Positions 1-10,900 of a stretch of 64,000 bases of DNA are shown here, one piece after another. The DNA is from Leidyana gryllorum EB-2025a (Eukaryota > Apicomplexa). Position 1 is the stretch's first letter, and each line of letters begins with the position of its first letter. The position numbers were made by a program, and so were the translations under genes. The stretch covers positions 96,482 through 160,481 of the forward strand of contig JBLWGC010000182.1 of the NCBI GenBank assembly GCA_048772705.1, in the 5' to 3' direction. Below the pieces are notes generated by a model. That model had not been told where the DNA came from, did not search any database, and was given only the letters and a program-made list of their open reading frames with translations.

Positions 1-334
1 TGCAAGATCTCCTTAAACGAACAGCGAGCGAGTAATCAGCAAATCGAACGAGCTCCTACTGCGTGTAGGGCTGAGTAATGTATGCGCTTCTTTCCGGTTA
101 GCGGTACGCAATCTGTGAGGAGTGGCATCCCACAAAGGACCAAATTCGTTCGCGCCCGGTCAATCACACATTCGATGGTCGGTCGTGGATAAAAAGCTAG
201 GGCGAAAGGAGGTGATCCGACACACACATGCTGATGTGGGCCCGTTTGAGGGTGCGTTTCCGAGATTTTGCCTTTTTGCGTGCATTACTACTTGCCAAGG
301 TTATAGTGTTCAGTGACCAGGATGGGAGTTTGCG
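1..334. other. No gene recognised
   Basis: Only short overlapping open frames are present on both strands. None resembles a known family and no convincing splice-joined frame was found. It may hold the upstream region of the small membrane-protein gene that follows. Confidence 0.4.
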
Positions 335-620
335 ATGAAGTACTTAGCAGAACCAAGGCCATGGAGGTGGGAAATTTTGACTCAGATGTCTGACTTTCGT
401 TCAGGTCCCCACGCAAGGTGACAGGGTGATCCTGATCATAGCTGGAATACTACAATTCCCGTTTCCGGGCATCCCCCTGATAATACACGCCATCATTCAT
501 CAAGACTGGCCAAATTTGTGCATTGGTCTTATGCAACTATTCATTCCATTTGTTGGGTGGTTTTGGGGGTGGATTTGGGGGGCATTGATAATCTATAAGG
601 CTTTTCAGCGTTCGGATTGA
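335..620 (+). CDS. Small two-TM membrane protein (Pmp3-like?)
   Basis: Predicted 66-aa protein made almost entirely of two hydrophobic segments, the second rich in Trp and Gly (VGWFWGWIWGALIIY), ending in a short polar tail KAFQRSD. The main exon is open from 425 but has no ATG. A 5-nt first exon (ATGAA, 335-339) joined over an 85-nt intron (340-424, GTACTT...GACAG) restores a start, giving MKVILIIAG. The size and hairpin layout recall Pmp3/UPF0057 proteolipids, which affect membrane potential and salt tolerance, but the match is weak. The tiny first exon is inference; a further upstream exon is possible. Confidence 0.42.
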
Positions 621-753
621 AGGTGCATGCGCGAATGAAAAACCTGTGAAGGGGGAAAATTTTTGTGCGTCTCTGTACTGTGTCCCAGACTGACTTGGCC
701 ATCGCTGACAGGTTACCTGTCACCGGTCGTTCGAGTCGCCTGGCCGACGGGGC

Positions 754-2144
754 ATGCTGTCGCAGGCTGATGACACTAGTAAGCGGGCTTTTCGGGTAGG
801 GTTAGTGGTTTGTTAGTATCGCGCAGCAGGTCTCTGCGAAAGAGAGCTGCTTCCGATGTGAGGAGACCTCCGAAGCGAGCACGGTTGACTCCCTCAACTC
901 TGAAGGCTTTGGCAGAGCGCGAGGAGGGCGGCGAGGACGCAGTGTTGGCGCTGAAGCGGCGAGCTCGTGCTTTGGAGGCTGAACGGAGCCGGAGCACGAT
1001 TGCGGTGGCTGCTGTTGATACGGCTGACGAACGGATTGTGAATGGTCGGCGACGAGGTGCCTTGAACATCAAGCGCATGTGGGCGAAGCCGGAGCAGCAG
1101 CTGCGGGAAAAGGGTCCTTTTCTGCGACGGGTTCTGGCATCAGCCCGGGAGCGAGGCGAGGTGACAGACTTTTCATATGCGTTGTTGCTGGAGGTGCTGG
1201 CAGAGGTGATGGAGGCGCCAGCTTCACCCTCCACAGTTGCCACAACGACCACAAATTCTCCTTCGATGGATGCTGACCCACTAGATTTGGACTTGGTGGA
1301 CGAAGCTGAAGTCGTATTGCCGAGCTCGCAAAACTCCACTCAGCAGCAGCCGTTGTTGAACTCCTCCGAGCTGATGTACCAGTCAGAAGCTGCGGCTCGA
1401 CAGTCGTCCTATAAGCGAGGACATCTCGACCAGGTACACGCGGTGGGCGTGGGTGTGGGTTTAGTGTGTCACTCGCCCTTTGACGCCGCATATGTAGTGA
1501 GTGAGGAGCCACCGCATTACAGCGGACCGAGCAGACGCGAACTGCGTCCGTTGAGGCTGTCCCGCGATGTGATTGACCCTTCCAGTGGTGTTCAAAAGGG
1601 AATGGCTATTCGCGATCTGAACATGCCCGGCTTTGTCCGAGCATTTATTACATCTCTCTGTTCTGGGTTCCAGGGCGAGGCGGACGCTGGTCTGCAGAGA
1701 GCGGCTCTGGAAGCTTTGGCACGGTGTCATTCGCGTCTCCTAGCAGCTGAACACCATCGCGAACAACAACAACAACCCCCTCCTGTCGTTGCTGCCGGTG
1801 GTACTGCTACTGCAGAGACCCCATTCTCGGTCGAAGACCGACAACTACTAAACATCGTGAATGCGTGTTGGGATTTGGGAGTGTGTGAGACCACCAAGGC
1901 GAGGCGCAAAGAGTCAAGCGAGCTCTATAAAAGACTAGCAAGGGCGTTGGATCAACGGGCGGCCCCTGCAGACCGGCTGTTCCAAACCTCCAACAAGTCC
2001 TCTCGACCCCGTACTTACAGAGGCACAGAGCCGCCTCTGTACATGCGGGGCTCACTCTCCAAGCATATGTACGGAGACGGCACCAACATCTTCCGTGGAC
2101 CCCGATACCATACCAGTTTGGCGGCATACGACCCCTATTCATAG
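754..2144 (+). CDS. Hypothetical basic, low-complexity protein (about 450 aa)
   Basis: I do not recognise a family. The long frame opens without an ATG near 810. The simplest start is ATG at 754, with a 38-nt intron 779-816 (GTAAGC...TTAG), giving MLSQADDTISRSRSLRKR. The N-terminal third is Arg- and Ala-rich and probably helical (about residues 10-130). A Ser/Thr/Asp-rich linker follows, then a second helical block around residues 270-370 interrupted by a Gln-Pro run, and a tail rich in Tyr and Gly. There is no signal peptide or membrane segment. The basic N-terminus would suit a nuclear or cytoskeletal protein, but that is a guess. Beta-tubulin begins about 100 bp downstream on the same strand. 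Confidence 0.6.
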
Positions 2145-2244
2145 CAAAAACCAAAAGCGGTGTCTCTCGTGTGTCGTTTGTAAGGCGTTCTTTTGTGAGA
2201 AACGATCAATCTACTAATTATTAGAGCTTCTTTCTTCGTTCCCA

Positions 2245-3676
2245 ATGAGAGAGATCCTGCACGTTCAAGCCGGTCAGTGTGGCAACCAGATCGGAGGGAA
2301 GTTCTGGGAGGTAATTTCCGATGAGCACGCCATCACCCAGGATGGATCCTACGAAGGCGACCAGAACATCCAACTTGAACGCATTCGTGTCTTCTACAAT
2401 GAAGCCTCCAATGGCCGATACGTCCCGAGGGCGGTGCTGGTTGACTTGGAGCCCGGCACCATGGACGCCATCAAAGGTTCACGGTTCGGCCAGCTCTTCC
2501 GACCGGACAATTTTGTCTTTGGGCAGTCGGGTGCGGGCAACTGTTGGGCCAAAGGTTACTACACGGATGGTGCGGAGTTGATCGAGCAGGTCCTCGAGGT
2601 AATCCGTAAGGAAGCTGAGGGCTGTGACTGTCTGCAAGGCTTCCAAGTCACCCAGTCTCTCGGTGGAGGTACTGGTTCCGGACTTGGAACGCTGATGATC
2701 TCGAAAGTTCGCGAGGAGTTCCCCGACAGAATCATGCAGACCTTCTCGGTCTTCCCGAGTCCGAAAGTTTCCGACACTGTGGTTGAGCCGTACAACGCCA
2801 CACTCTCCGTCCATCAGCTGGTGGAAAATGCGGACGCTGTACAAGTGATTGACAACGAAGCCCTCTACGACATTTGTCTTCGCACTTTGAAGCTCACTGC
2901 TCCCAAATACGGTAAGTACCGATCCGAGTTTCAAACGCTTTCACCCCACCACAGGCGACTTGAACCATTTGGTATCGTTTGCCATGTCTGGCGTGACTGC
3001 TGGTCTGCGTTTCCCTGGCCAACTTAACTCTGATCTGCGCAAGATGTGTGTCAACCTGATCCCCTTCCCGAGACTTCACTTCTTCATGATCGGTTTCGCT
3101 CCCTTGTTTGGCCGCGGTGCTGCTCAATACCGCTCTGTGACTGTGCCGGAGCTGACTCAACAACTGTTCGACTCCAAGAATATGATGTGCGCGAGTGATC
3201 CTCGTCACGGCCGTTACCTGACTGCCAACGTTATTTTCCGCGGGAAATTGTCGACAAAGGAGATGGACGACCAAATGCTCAACGTTCAGAACAAGAATTC
3301 CACCTACTTTGTCGAGTGGATCCCCAACAACATCAAATCGGCTGTTTGTGACATTCCTCCCAGAGGACTCGATCTCTCGGCTACTTTCATTGGCAACTCT
3401 ACCGCCATTCAAGAGATGTTCAAACGTGTCAATGAGCAGTTCACTGCTATGTTCAGGAGAAAAGCTTTCTTGCACTGGTAAGGCGGGAGCAGCACCAACA
3501 ACAAAACGCCCCACACTCGCAGGTACATTGGAGAGGGTATGGATGAGATGGAGTTCACAGAGGCAGAATCCAACATGAACGATTTGGTTTCTGAGTATCG
3601 TCAGTACCAAGATGCTGCACTGGATGATGACGAAGCGTACTTGGATGAGGATGAGGGTGGTGCCTATCAACACTAG
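2245..3676 (+). CDS. TUBB: Beta-tubulin
   Basis: Beta subunit of the alpha/beta-tubulin dimer, the GTP-binding building block of microtubules. It starts with the autoregulatory MREI tetrapeptide, followed by the nucleotide-binding loop [10 protein letters not shown] and the tubulin signature GGGTGSG near residue 142. Two short introns, 2912-2954 and 3478-3522, both start GTAAG and end CAG. Splicing gives 447 aa, the normal length. The C-terminus is acidic and ends [10 protein letters not shown], as expected of a tail exposed on the microtubule surface. Everything the family needs is present. The second intron sits just before the conserved [11 protein letters not shown] segment. Confidence 0.97.
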
Positions 3677-3920
3677 AGATAGAATTGTGTCGTTTGCCGC
3701 TAGAGCGGCGGTCTTCTCTCCTTGATCTTGATGATGATGACGACAAACCGTTAGCCATCTATCTGGCTCTCTTTATATATTAGTAGCGGACTCTTTGTCT
3801 CTTTTGAGCACTCTCGTCAAGTCTCGTCCTCAAGTCTCGTCTCAACTCTGGCCAAGTGGTCTCTTTCTGGCCACTCTGTTTCCCCCTCTTTCTCTCTCGC
3901 TCTGTTTCTCTCTCACAATC

Positions 3921-4336
3921 TCAGCTGGTGGTGGTCTCATCGTCTCGTGGACAACGGCACTTTCCCTTTTGTTGGCAACCGCCCGCCGGCTTCTTGTTTT
4001 TCGGTTTGCGGTCGTCATCATCATTGTCTGACTCTGAAGAGGATTCCGAGTCGCTCTCCCCAAACGGACGGGGTTTGTGATATTGGCAACAGACTGTTGA
4101 CGGAGGGACATTATTAGTGGCGGGGATCAGTCTCGGGTCTCAGACTTACTTTTCGATGATTTTCTACCAGCGTGTTCGTTGTCCACCACGTCCTGTGTCC
4201 AACTCACACTTTTCCTCGGCACTTTGAGCTCAATTATAGAGACGTCTCCATCTTGTGGTGGGGATTGCTGCTGCTGCTGCTGTGGTGGAGGCCGAGTAGT
4301 GGTTGAGGTCGCAGTTGCTGCTGTTGTCCTGTTCAT
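3921..4336 (-). CDS. PPP1R11: Protein phosphatase 1 inhibitor-3 (PPP1R11/YPI1)
   Basis: A small, mostly disordered PP1 regulator. Exon 1 (4150-4336) codes a Thr/Gln-rich start and the family core with the PP1-docking segment KSVSW and DVVDNEHAGRKSSK. A 56-nt intron (4094-4149) is removed. Exon 2 gives CCQYHKPRPFGESDSESSS, closely matching the cysteine-plus-acidic segment of human PPP1R11. A basic Cys-containing stretch and the end DDETTTS follow. Total 119 aa, close to the human protein. The family inhibits PP1 catalytic subunits, and the mammalian member has also been described as a RING-like ubiquitin ligase. It lies head-to-head with UFD1. Confidence 0.9.
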
Positions 4337-4526
4337 TGGGGTAAAAATTTGTTTGAAGGGGCCGCAGGTAGTGAGCGAGTGTCCAAGAAGAAGGACACAA
4401 TATAATGGTGGGCGCGGAAGCTATGATTGACAAAATATTGAACAGTGGAACTTTGTTAATCACCTCCGAGAGAACTTTCTCAATGAGGACGGCGGCGGAC
4501 AATACGCTTTCAACCGACTTGGAGGG
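4337..4526. promoter_or_regulatory. Shared divergent promoter region, PPP1R11/UFD1
   Basis: The 190 bp between two head-to-head start codons must hold the 5' UTRs and promoters of both genes. No TATA box or other element stands out. The role rests on position only. Confidence 0.4.
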
Positions 4527-5941
4527 ATGAATAATAGTCCACTCGCTCCAGCTGGTGGCGGCAGCCCGGGTGATGGGGAAAGATGGGAAAGATACTTTCG
4601 CTGCTATTCTCCCAGCTTTGCCAATAAACCAGAGTTGGAACGCGGGAATAAGAGTGAGATTACACAGACGAATGTCAACGTCGGCCTGCAATGTATATGT
4701 GACTGCTGTCTATGTGCTGCGTCCGTATACCTTGTCCGAAAAGGAAGATCGGTATGATCACACTTGCTTTTTAGTTCTGCTCCCACAGTCGGCTTTGGAT
4801 AGTCTCGCGAGAATGAACGTATCGTGGCCAATGTTGTTCGAACTCAATGAGACAGCGACTGGCAGAAACACTCACTGCGGCGTCCTTGAGTTCATAGCAG
4901 AAGAAGGCACCTGCAATTTACCTTATTGGGTAGGTGCGATGTGTGCGCAACGTGCGCTCTTCATGAATCCTCATTCCTCAGATGATGAAGAATATATTGG
5001 GTGTAGATGAAGGCGCTCTCATCCGAGTCACCAACACCAGTCTCCAAAAGGGGACATACGTCAAACTCCAACCTGCCACAAGTAACTTCTTGGATATTAC
5101 TAATCCTCGCGCTGTGTAAGCCCCTTTGTGCGACTCTGCTCCCTACAACTCCCGAATCTCTAATGAGACTATCCCCTCTCGAACAACTTTTCGAGCCTTT
5201 GGGAACGCTGTTGAACGTCGTGTTGAACGCTCTGTTATCCCCCCCTTCCTCCTCTCCCTCGCCCCCACACGGCTTTTGACACTGAGTTTCACCTACACAG
5301 ACTGGAGAACGCGTTACGTCATTTTGCTGCGTTGACGACCGGAGACGTCATCTCTATCCCATACAATGATCAGATCTTCGAGATCGAGATTGTCGAAACC
5401 AAGCCGACACGGGCTATCTCGATCATCGAAACGGATGTCGACGTCGACTTTATGCCTCCCAAGGACTATGTTGAACCCGTACCTGTGAACAGAGGCTCGA
5501 CAGTGCCCTCTGAGCCTCTGCCGACTGAGGAAGACGATGACGAGGAGGACGACGAAGATAACCGCCCCCGATTTGTGAGTCACATCATGGGGGGTTCACT
5601 ACTATATATAACCCTCTCAGATGGTCTTTGACGGTTCGGGCAGTCGGTTGGATGGCAAACCTGTCACAGCCGGCGACGAGGCCCAATCGGTTGCTGCAGA
5701 GAGCGAGATGAGTCGCGTAAACCCAGAACCCTGGACCGAACGGATCGACGGAGGTGTTCGGGTGAGTGATCTGCGGCTTTGGACGACTAATGTCTCTGTC
5801 TGTATGTAGCGCAAGAATCAGCGGTACTTGGATCTGGTAGCTAAAGGGCAGGTCAAGCAGTATACGGCTTCTGGGAGTGGGGGTAGTGGTGGACCGTCGA
5901 CCAGCGTGTTTCAAGGGTCAGGTAATCGTCTTGACTTGTGA
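4527..5941 (+). CDS. UFD1: Ubiquitin fusion degradation protein 1 (UFD1)
   Basis: Cofactor of the AAA-ATPase p97/Cdc48; with Npl4 it delivers ubiquitinated substrates from the ER and chromatin to the proteasome. Six exons join in phase over introns 4654-4774, 4930-4981, 5116-5300, 5575-5620 and 5762-5809, giving 320 aa. The N-terminal double-psi barrel is clear: FRCYSPSFANKPELERGNK, LPQSALDSLARMNVSWPMLF, and THCGVLEFIAEEGTCNLPYW. Then come FLDITNPRA, LTTGDVISIPYND and the ETKPTRAISIIETDVDVDF segment. The C-terminal half is an acidic linker followed by two FxGSGxRLDG-type motifs (FDGSGSRLDG and the final FQGSGNRLDL), which in the family bind Cdc48/Npl4. The 185-nt third intron is long for this genome. 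Confidence 0.94.
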
Positions 5942-6548
5942 GAGAGGCTGCTTTGCTAAGAGTGTTCGTTTCACGATGCATTCATTAAGCGATTGGTCGG
6001 TTGGTTGGTTGATTGATGATGAGGAGGATGTAAAAAAACAAAACCGGATTGATAGGTAGAACGTGTGAGCAATCAGGCCGAACGAGCCTGGTCTTCAACA
6101 AAGAGTGTGTCTATTCAATTTGATACTTATATAGACCTCTTGTACACGCATCCTAATTCGCACGATACAGAAGTGATCTCGCGGTCATCAATATATATGA
6201 CCCTTCTGTACCCAATTTTCCTAACATTTGTCAATACATAATATGGGAGTAGCCCTTCAGAAAGATGACAGGCAGAGACGCGATTAAATGGACTCTCGTA
6301 CGGCCGCGTAGTACGGCGCCTAAAAGAGAGCCTGTCCGCAATCTCTGGGAGGGGGAAGAGGAGGCTTTGCAATCTTCCTCTGCGCACTCTCTCGATCTTG
6401 AGACACTATGCTCGGTGAACGGGCCTCCAGATGTGACACTGGAAGGCACCGAACAGAGACCGAGAAAAGGGAGAGGTCGTCCAATTCAGGGATTCAGATA
6501 GATATACCAAACGGTGGGAGGGAGGGAGGAATGAACGAACGGAATTCT
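5942..6548. other. Convergent 3' region, no firm gene
   Basis: This lies between the stop codons of UFD1 (+) and the nucleoside transporter (-). One 78-aa plus-strand frame at 6265-6501 (Arg/Glu/Ser-rich, starting MTGRDAIKWTLV) is open, but it has no recognisable family and no splice partner. I treat it as a low-probability small gene; the rest looks like 3' UTR. Confidence 0.35.
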
Positions 6549-7823
6549 CTAAGCCAACTTCGCAAGCCACAGACCAGCAGCGATGGCAAAGACCAGCAGC
6601 GAGACAGCCATTGTAGAAGCTCGCGCCTTATCCGCACCCTTGTCCACTGTCTCACTGACGCGACACATGTAAATGGTCGCATACCATCCATTGGAGAGAG
6701 ATAAGCAGGCCATCAACAATACTTGGACACCGTAGTTGTGGAGAATGTTGTCGGGATGAATGTACTTGATAGTAATGAACAGTACCAGCAGGACCACTCT
6801 CAGGGCGTTGAGACCTGTCACAGTCTTCCGTCCGAACAAGAAAACCCCAGCCAGGTTGGGGATATATCGCCCCAGAACATCACCGATTTGGAATACTCCC
6901 GTCAAAATGTCGTTTTCCTTGATGCTGCGTTGCCATCCATAAGGCCCAATATTCGGATATGCCATCATACTGAGACCAATCAGGAAAGCCAACCCAACTT
7001 GCATCAACCAAGTGCTCTTGAACACCATCCAGTAAGGACTGGCTTCCTCGTTCGATGAGGGGTCCCCAACTTGCTCGCTGTTGTTACCCGTGGAGGCCGA
7101 ACGCAACAGACCCTCTTCCGCCTTGGCAGCCAATTGGTCAGCAGACGAGGGGCTGGCCGGGTTTTGGATACGATTTAGCGCAGACTGAACAAACGGCTCC
7201 CGGGTCAGAGTCCAGAAGGCTGTGGCCGATGGAATTGCAAGGAGGGCAGCAATACCAAAGTGACACCATAATGCCCCCTGGATACCGCCGTCGGTCTCGA
7301 CCGAGAATATTGCTTGACTGAACAGCATCCAGAAAGCAAATGTCAAGATACCGCAGGCGCCGTATCCCAAACTGATCCAACCACCGTATTGGCGCGGAAG
7401 GATCACTCCGAAGGCAAAACCGCTGACCTGGACCAACATGGTGGCGAAACCAGCCACACATGCGGAGATGATCAAAAGAGTGATCCCCAGAGTTCCGTCG
7501 ACTTGTGTGGCGATAACAGGGAACAGTAGACACATCACGGCCAACATGATACTCCCAATGAGGTTGTAGCTTCGTTTCAGAGCTCCCTTGTAGGAGAACC
7601 ACAACGATGTCACAAAAGCTATCGTTGAGTAAGATGCAGTGAAAGTATCGCCCAGCCAGCTGGTCCCCTCATATCGCACTAGCACGACACTGTAAAGAGC
7701 GTTCAGAACAGCGTTCCAGTAGTACAAAGCGAAGGTTCCTGTCAACAAAAACGTGAACAGGCATCGGCGATGTTGGCTGGGTGTCATTTGGGTGGCTTTT
7801 GCTTCCTTCTCCACCATTGTCAT
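6549..7823 (-). CDS. Equilibrative nucleoside transporter (ENT/SLC29)
   Basis: Single-exon 424-aa integral membrane protein with about 11 hydrophobic segments, the ENT number. Family-like features are the first TM region (ALYYWNAVLNALYSV), a cytoplasmic loop of about 60 polar residues between TM6 and TM7 (SADQLAAKAEEGLLRS region), and the late segment LSLSNGWYATIYMCRVSE, typical of the tenth TM and loop of ENTs. The family moves nucleosides and nucleobases down their gradients. Protists that cannot make purines depend on it, though the sequence does not show whether this organism is a purine auxotroph. The start is the first of three nearby ATGs. It is divergent from the Na+/H+ exchanger with 93 bp between start codons. 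Confidence 0.87.
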   Translation of the reverse strand: MTMVEKEAKATQMTPSQHRRCLFTFLLTGTFALYYWNAVLNALYSVVLVRYEGTSWLGDTFTASYSTIAFVTSLWFSYKGALKRSYNLIGSIMLAVMCLLFPVIATQVDGTLGITLLIISACVAGFATMLVQVSGFAFGVILPRQYGGWISLGYGACGILTFAFWMLFSQAIFSVETDGGIQGALWCHFGIAALLAIPSATAFWTLTREPFVQSALNRIQNPASPSSADQLAAKAEEGLLRSASTGNNSEQVGDPSSNEEASPYWMVFKSTWLMQVGLAFLIGLSMMAYPNIGPYGWQRSIKENDILTGVFQIGDVLGRYIPNLAGVFLFGRKTVTGLNALRVVLLVLFITIKYIHPDNILHNYGVQVLLMACLSLSNGWYATIYMCRVSETVDKGADKARASTMAVSLLVFAIAAGLWLAKLA

Positions 7824-7916
7824 TATCTTCCCTCTTGGCGAAAACGCTAAAAAAACGCAAAAGATAATTGCTTTCTCTCAACCTGGTATATCCTGCGCTG
7901 GGAGGCAAAACAAAGC
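7824..7916. promoter_or_regulatory. Shared divergent promoter region, ENT/Na+-H+ exchanger
   Basis: Only 93 bp separate the two head-to-head start codons, so both promoters and 5' UTRs must be packed here. A run of A residues follows the ENT start region. No defined motif is claimed. Confidence 0.35.
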
Positions 7917-10900
7917 ATGTCCGAGACCACCTTCCTGTCGGCAGTGCTATTCCTCCTGTTCGCCCTCATCAGTGGATCCCTTATACAATGGTTGGTCTCC
8001 AAAGTAAAGTCGTATAAACCGCCGGTGTCGATTCTATGGTTTGCCTTCGGCATGCTCATTTGTCTTGTTGAAGTACTTGTCGTACCTGAACACAGGGACC
8101 CGGATCATGGACAACTCACACATGTAGATATTAATCCAGAGCATCCATTAGGACTCTTAGGCATTGGTATTGCCGAGGCGTCAAGAGTTCATTCCAGCGT
8201 TCTGTACTATGTCGTGCTCCCTATATTGCTATATGACGCTACGCAACAGATATCGTGGCACCATTTCCGCAAGTCCCTCAAAACCGGCGTATTGCTAGCT
8301 ATTGTGGGGGTGAGCACTCGTGTGTGTGCTGTTCTGTGTATGGTCACTCGATGTCAGGTGGTGTTCCAGGTAGTGGTAATAGGCTTACTGATGCAGTACA
8401 GCTTCACTCGACCAGCTGCCGGCGCCGGAGGCCTATTCGATGCATCTAGCGTCTATGCAAACGAAGACAATGAACTGCACGATCAAGTGGTCAGAGACCT
8501 AGGCCCTGACTTTCCCATCCATAAGAACGATGGAATCTTCCCTCAGCTTGCCTTCAACCTTTCGACCATCAATGAGACATCTCTAGACCTCCCTCCCCCC
8601 GCCGTACCCGCTGCCAGCCGACGAGGATTGGGTTTCCTCTGGCGCGGGCCCAAAGTGCAGCACAAGCATGCTGCACTGGACGACGAGGCAAAAGCACTTG
8701 CACTGCCTCATGTGAGTCGTCTACGTCAGCTCCCTGCCTCATTCTCCGCCACAGGTCCCAACACTATCCTTTTCAATGATGACCTCGGCTGCGGTAGCTT
8801 CTACTGATCCCATCGCAGTGATCAATATTTTGGAGGAAATGGAGGCTCCAGCCCAATTCGCATCGTTATTTGATTCAGAGGCTTTGATTAATGATGGATC
8901 GTCTATCTTCTTGTTTACATTCTTTAAATCCCTCACTCGGGGGAAACAGCAAACATGGCAAGAGTCAATTGGCAGGTTTGCCACCTTGTTGATTGTTGGG
9001 CCCTTATTCGGATTCTTCTCGGCTTCATTGATGTATCGGTGAGATCGGAGCTCCTCGGCGCAACATTCCAATATTCATGTGTTCAGCTGGCTCAAACACT
9101 ATCGTTGGTTCCCTTATGATAAGGTTCGATCGCACACCCGCGTAAACCTTACACCTTAATCTCCCTCCCCTCAGACTTTGGCTGTTGTCTTTGCTTCGTA
9201 CCTGGTGTTCTTCATCGCCGAGATTTATCTGACGACATCCGGACCACTGGCCATCGTGGTATATGGCCTGTATTTCAAAGTGAGTCTCTCTCAATATGTG
9301 GTCCAAGTTTATCACGAGTCAGGCGTATGCAAAAGCGGCTTTCGAAGCTGATGCTGTGGAAGTCCATCACCATTTCGTTCGTGGATGTGCGACAGCAGCC
9401 ACGTCAGTTGTTTTTATCATATCGGGCATTGCCTCGCTGAGAATGATGTGGGATGCTTTGACCTCCCAAGCCAATTTAGCACTCCCCGATGATCTGCCGG
9501 AATTGGAGCCTGAGGGCGTCGGTTTGCCTCAACTCGCCAGAGCTTCTATGGGCCGCGGTCGAGCCTCTTCGGAATTGTGGCGCGTCCCCGTGTTCTACTT
9601 TTATCTACTTGTAGCTCGTTTCCTCATGATAGGCGTATTCTATCCGCTGGTGCGACGCTTCCTCGGTGGTTTCACGTGGAAGGAGTATATTCTGTTGTCG
9701 TGGGGTGGACTGAGAGGCGCAGTGTGCCTCATTCTCGGTCTTCTGATCGAGCAGGATGAGCACATTGATCGTGACCTGTCGGCTTCAGCAGCTCTGTACA
9801 TCGCATCTTCCGCCTTTCTGATCCTCTTCACGAATGGTATCACCTTCGAATGGCTCTACAAACTCCTCAGACCCTACAAGGCCAATGCGTTTAGGAGGGT
9901 GTATCTCAAGAAAGTCATGAAACTGGTGGATAAGGAGTATTACAACGAGGTGGCGCTACTGCAGCAACACTGGCTCTTCGAAAGATCTTGGGCCTTGGTG
10001 TACGCTGACAGACTCATCCCTCGTCTCGGAAGCCTCAATATGGATAAATTTGGGAAGATACACATCTCCTGCCCGCACGCCCCTCGAGTACTCCGAGACT
10101 TTGACGAGCAGGAGCTCGCCAGAGTACTTCCACATCCCGAACCCGCCAGCCGTTTACCGAGCCCTGCGGCTAGCGTGAGACGCGCCGGCGCCGGCTCAGC
10201 CCCCAGCGAAGTACGTATCAACGTCATCTCCCGGTCGAACCCCAGCAGTCCAAGACCTCCTGCCCGAGATGGATCCAAGTCCGTCAGAGGCGAAGAGGTC
10301 ACAGGACACTCAACTGCAGCCGTTCTGCAACGCCTCCGAAGACCACCAGAATCTGGCTTGGATCTGGAGAGCAATCTCCGAGTCTTGAACAACGAGGAAG
10401 AGGAGTTGACAGAAGAAGTCGAGTACATAATTAGTCGTCAAAACTCCAAGCTGGAAGAGGATCACCGACGTCAATTAAGCAGCATCGATAACGAACCCGC
10501 TTCGGGAGATGGAGTACCGCTCGGACCGATACCGAGCTCATCGGTCCCACCGCTGATGGAACTTGGACGATATGGCGAACACCAACAAGTTGGTAACTCG
10601 CGTCAAGACGGGAGTGGAGGGGGCTTAGGCAGCCGCAGGATCCCTGGGTATCGTTATGACTCAATTGTCAGAATACGCTCAGAGCCGTACAGTGGCCTTT
10701 TGGATGCGGCTCAACTCGAACGATGGGAGAGTGTGCTACACCAAGCGGGCGAAACAGGTTGTCTTCGCGATGACCAACGCAACCCTGCAACAGATCGCGT
10801 TCCCAACACCATACCCAGGGCCATGTCGGTTCCACACAATCTCGATGTTCTGGCAGCTGAGCTTGGGGTGGCCTACGAGCAGGATCAAACCACCAATCCC

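Noticed and set aside
776-1512. Antisense frames of 187 and 147 codons
   Set aside because: They mirror the Arg/Ala-rich coding region of the 450-aa gene; the plus-strand frame is longer and continues to a clear stop before tubulin.
4230-4691. 153-codon minus-strand frame between PPP1R11 and UFD1
   Set aside because: It overlaps the first exons of both well-supported genes in the wrong frame.
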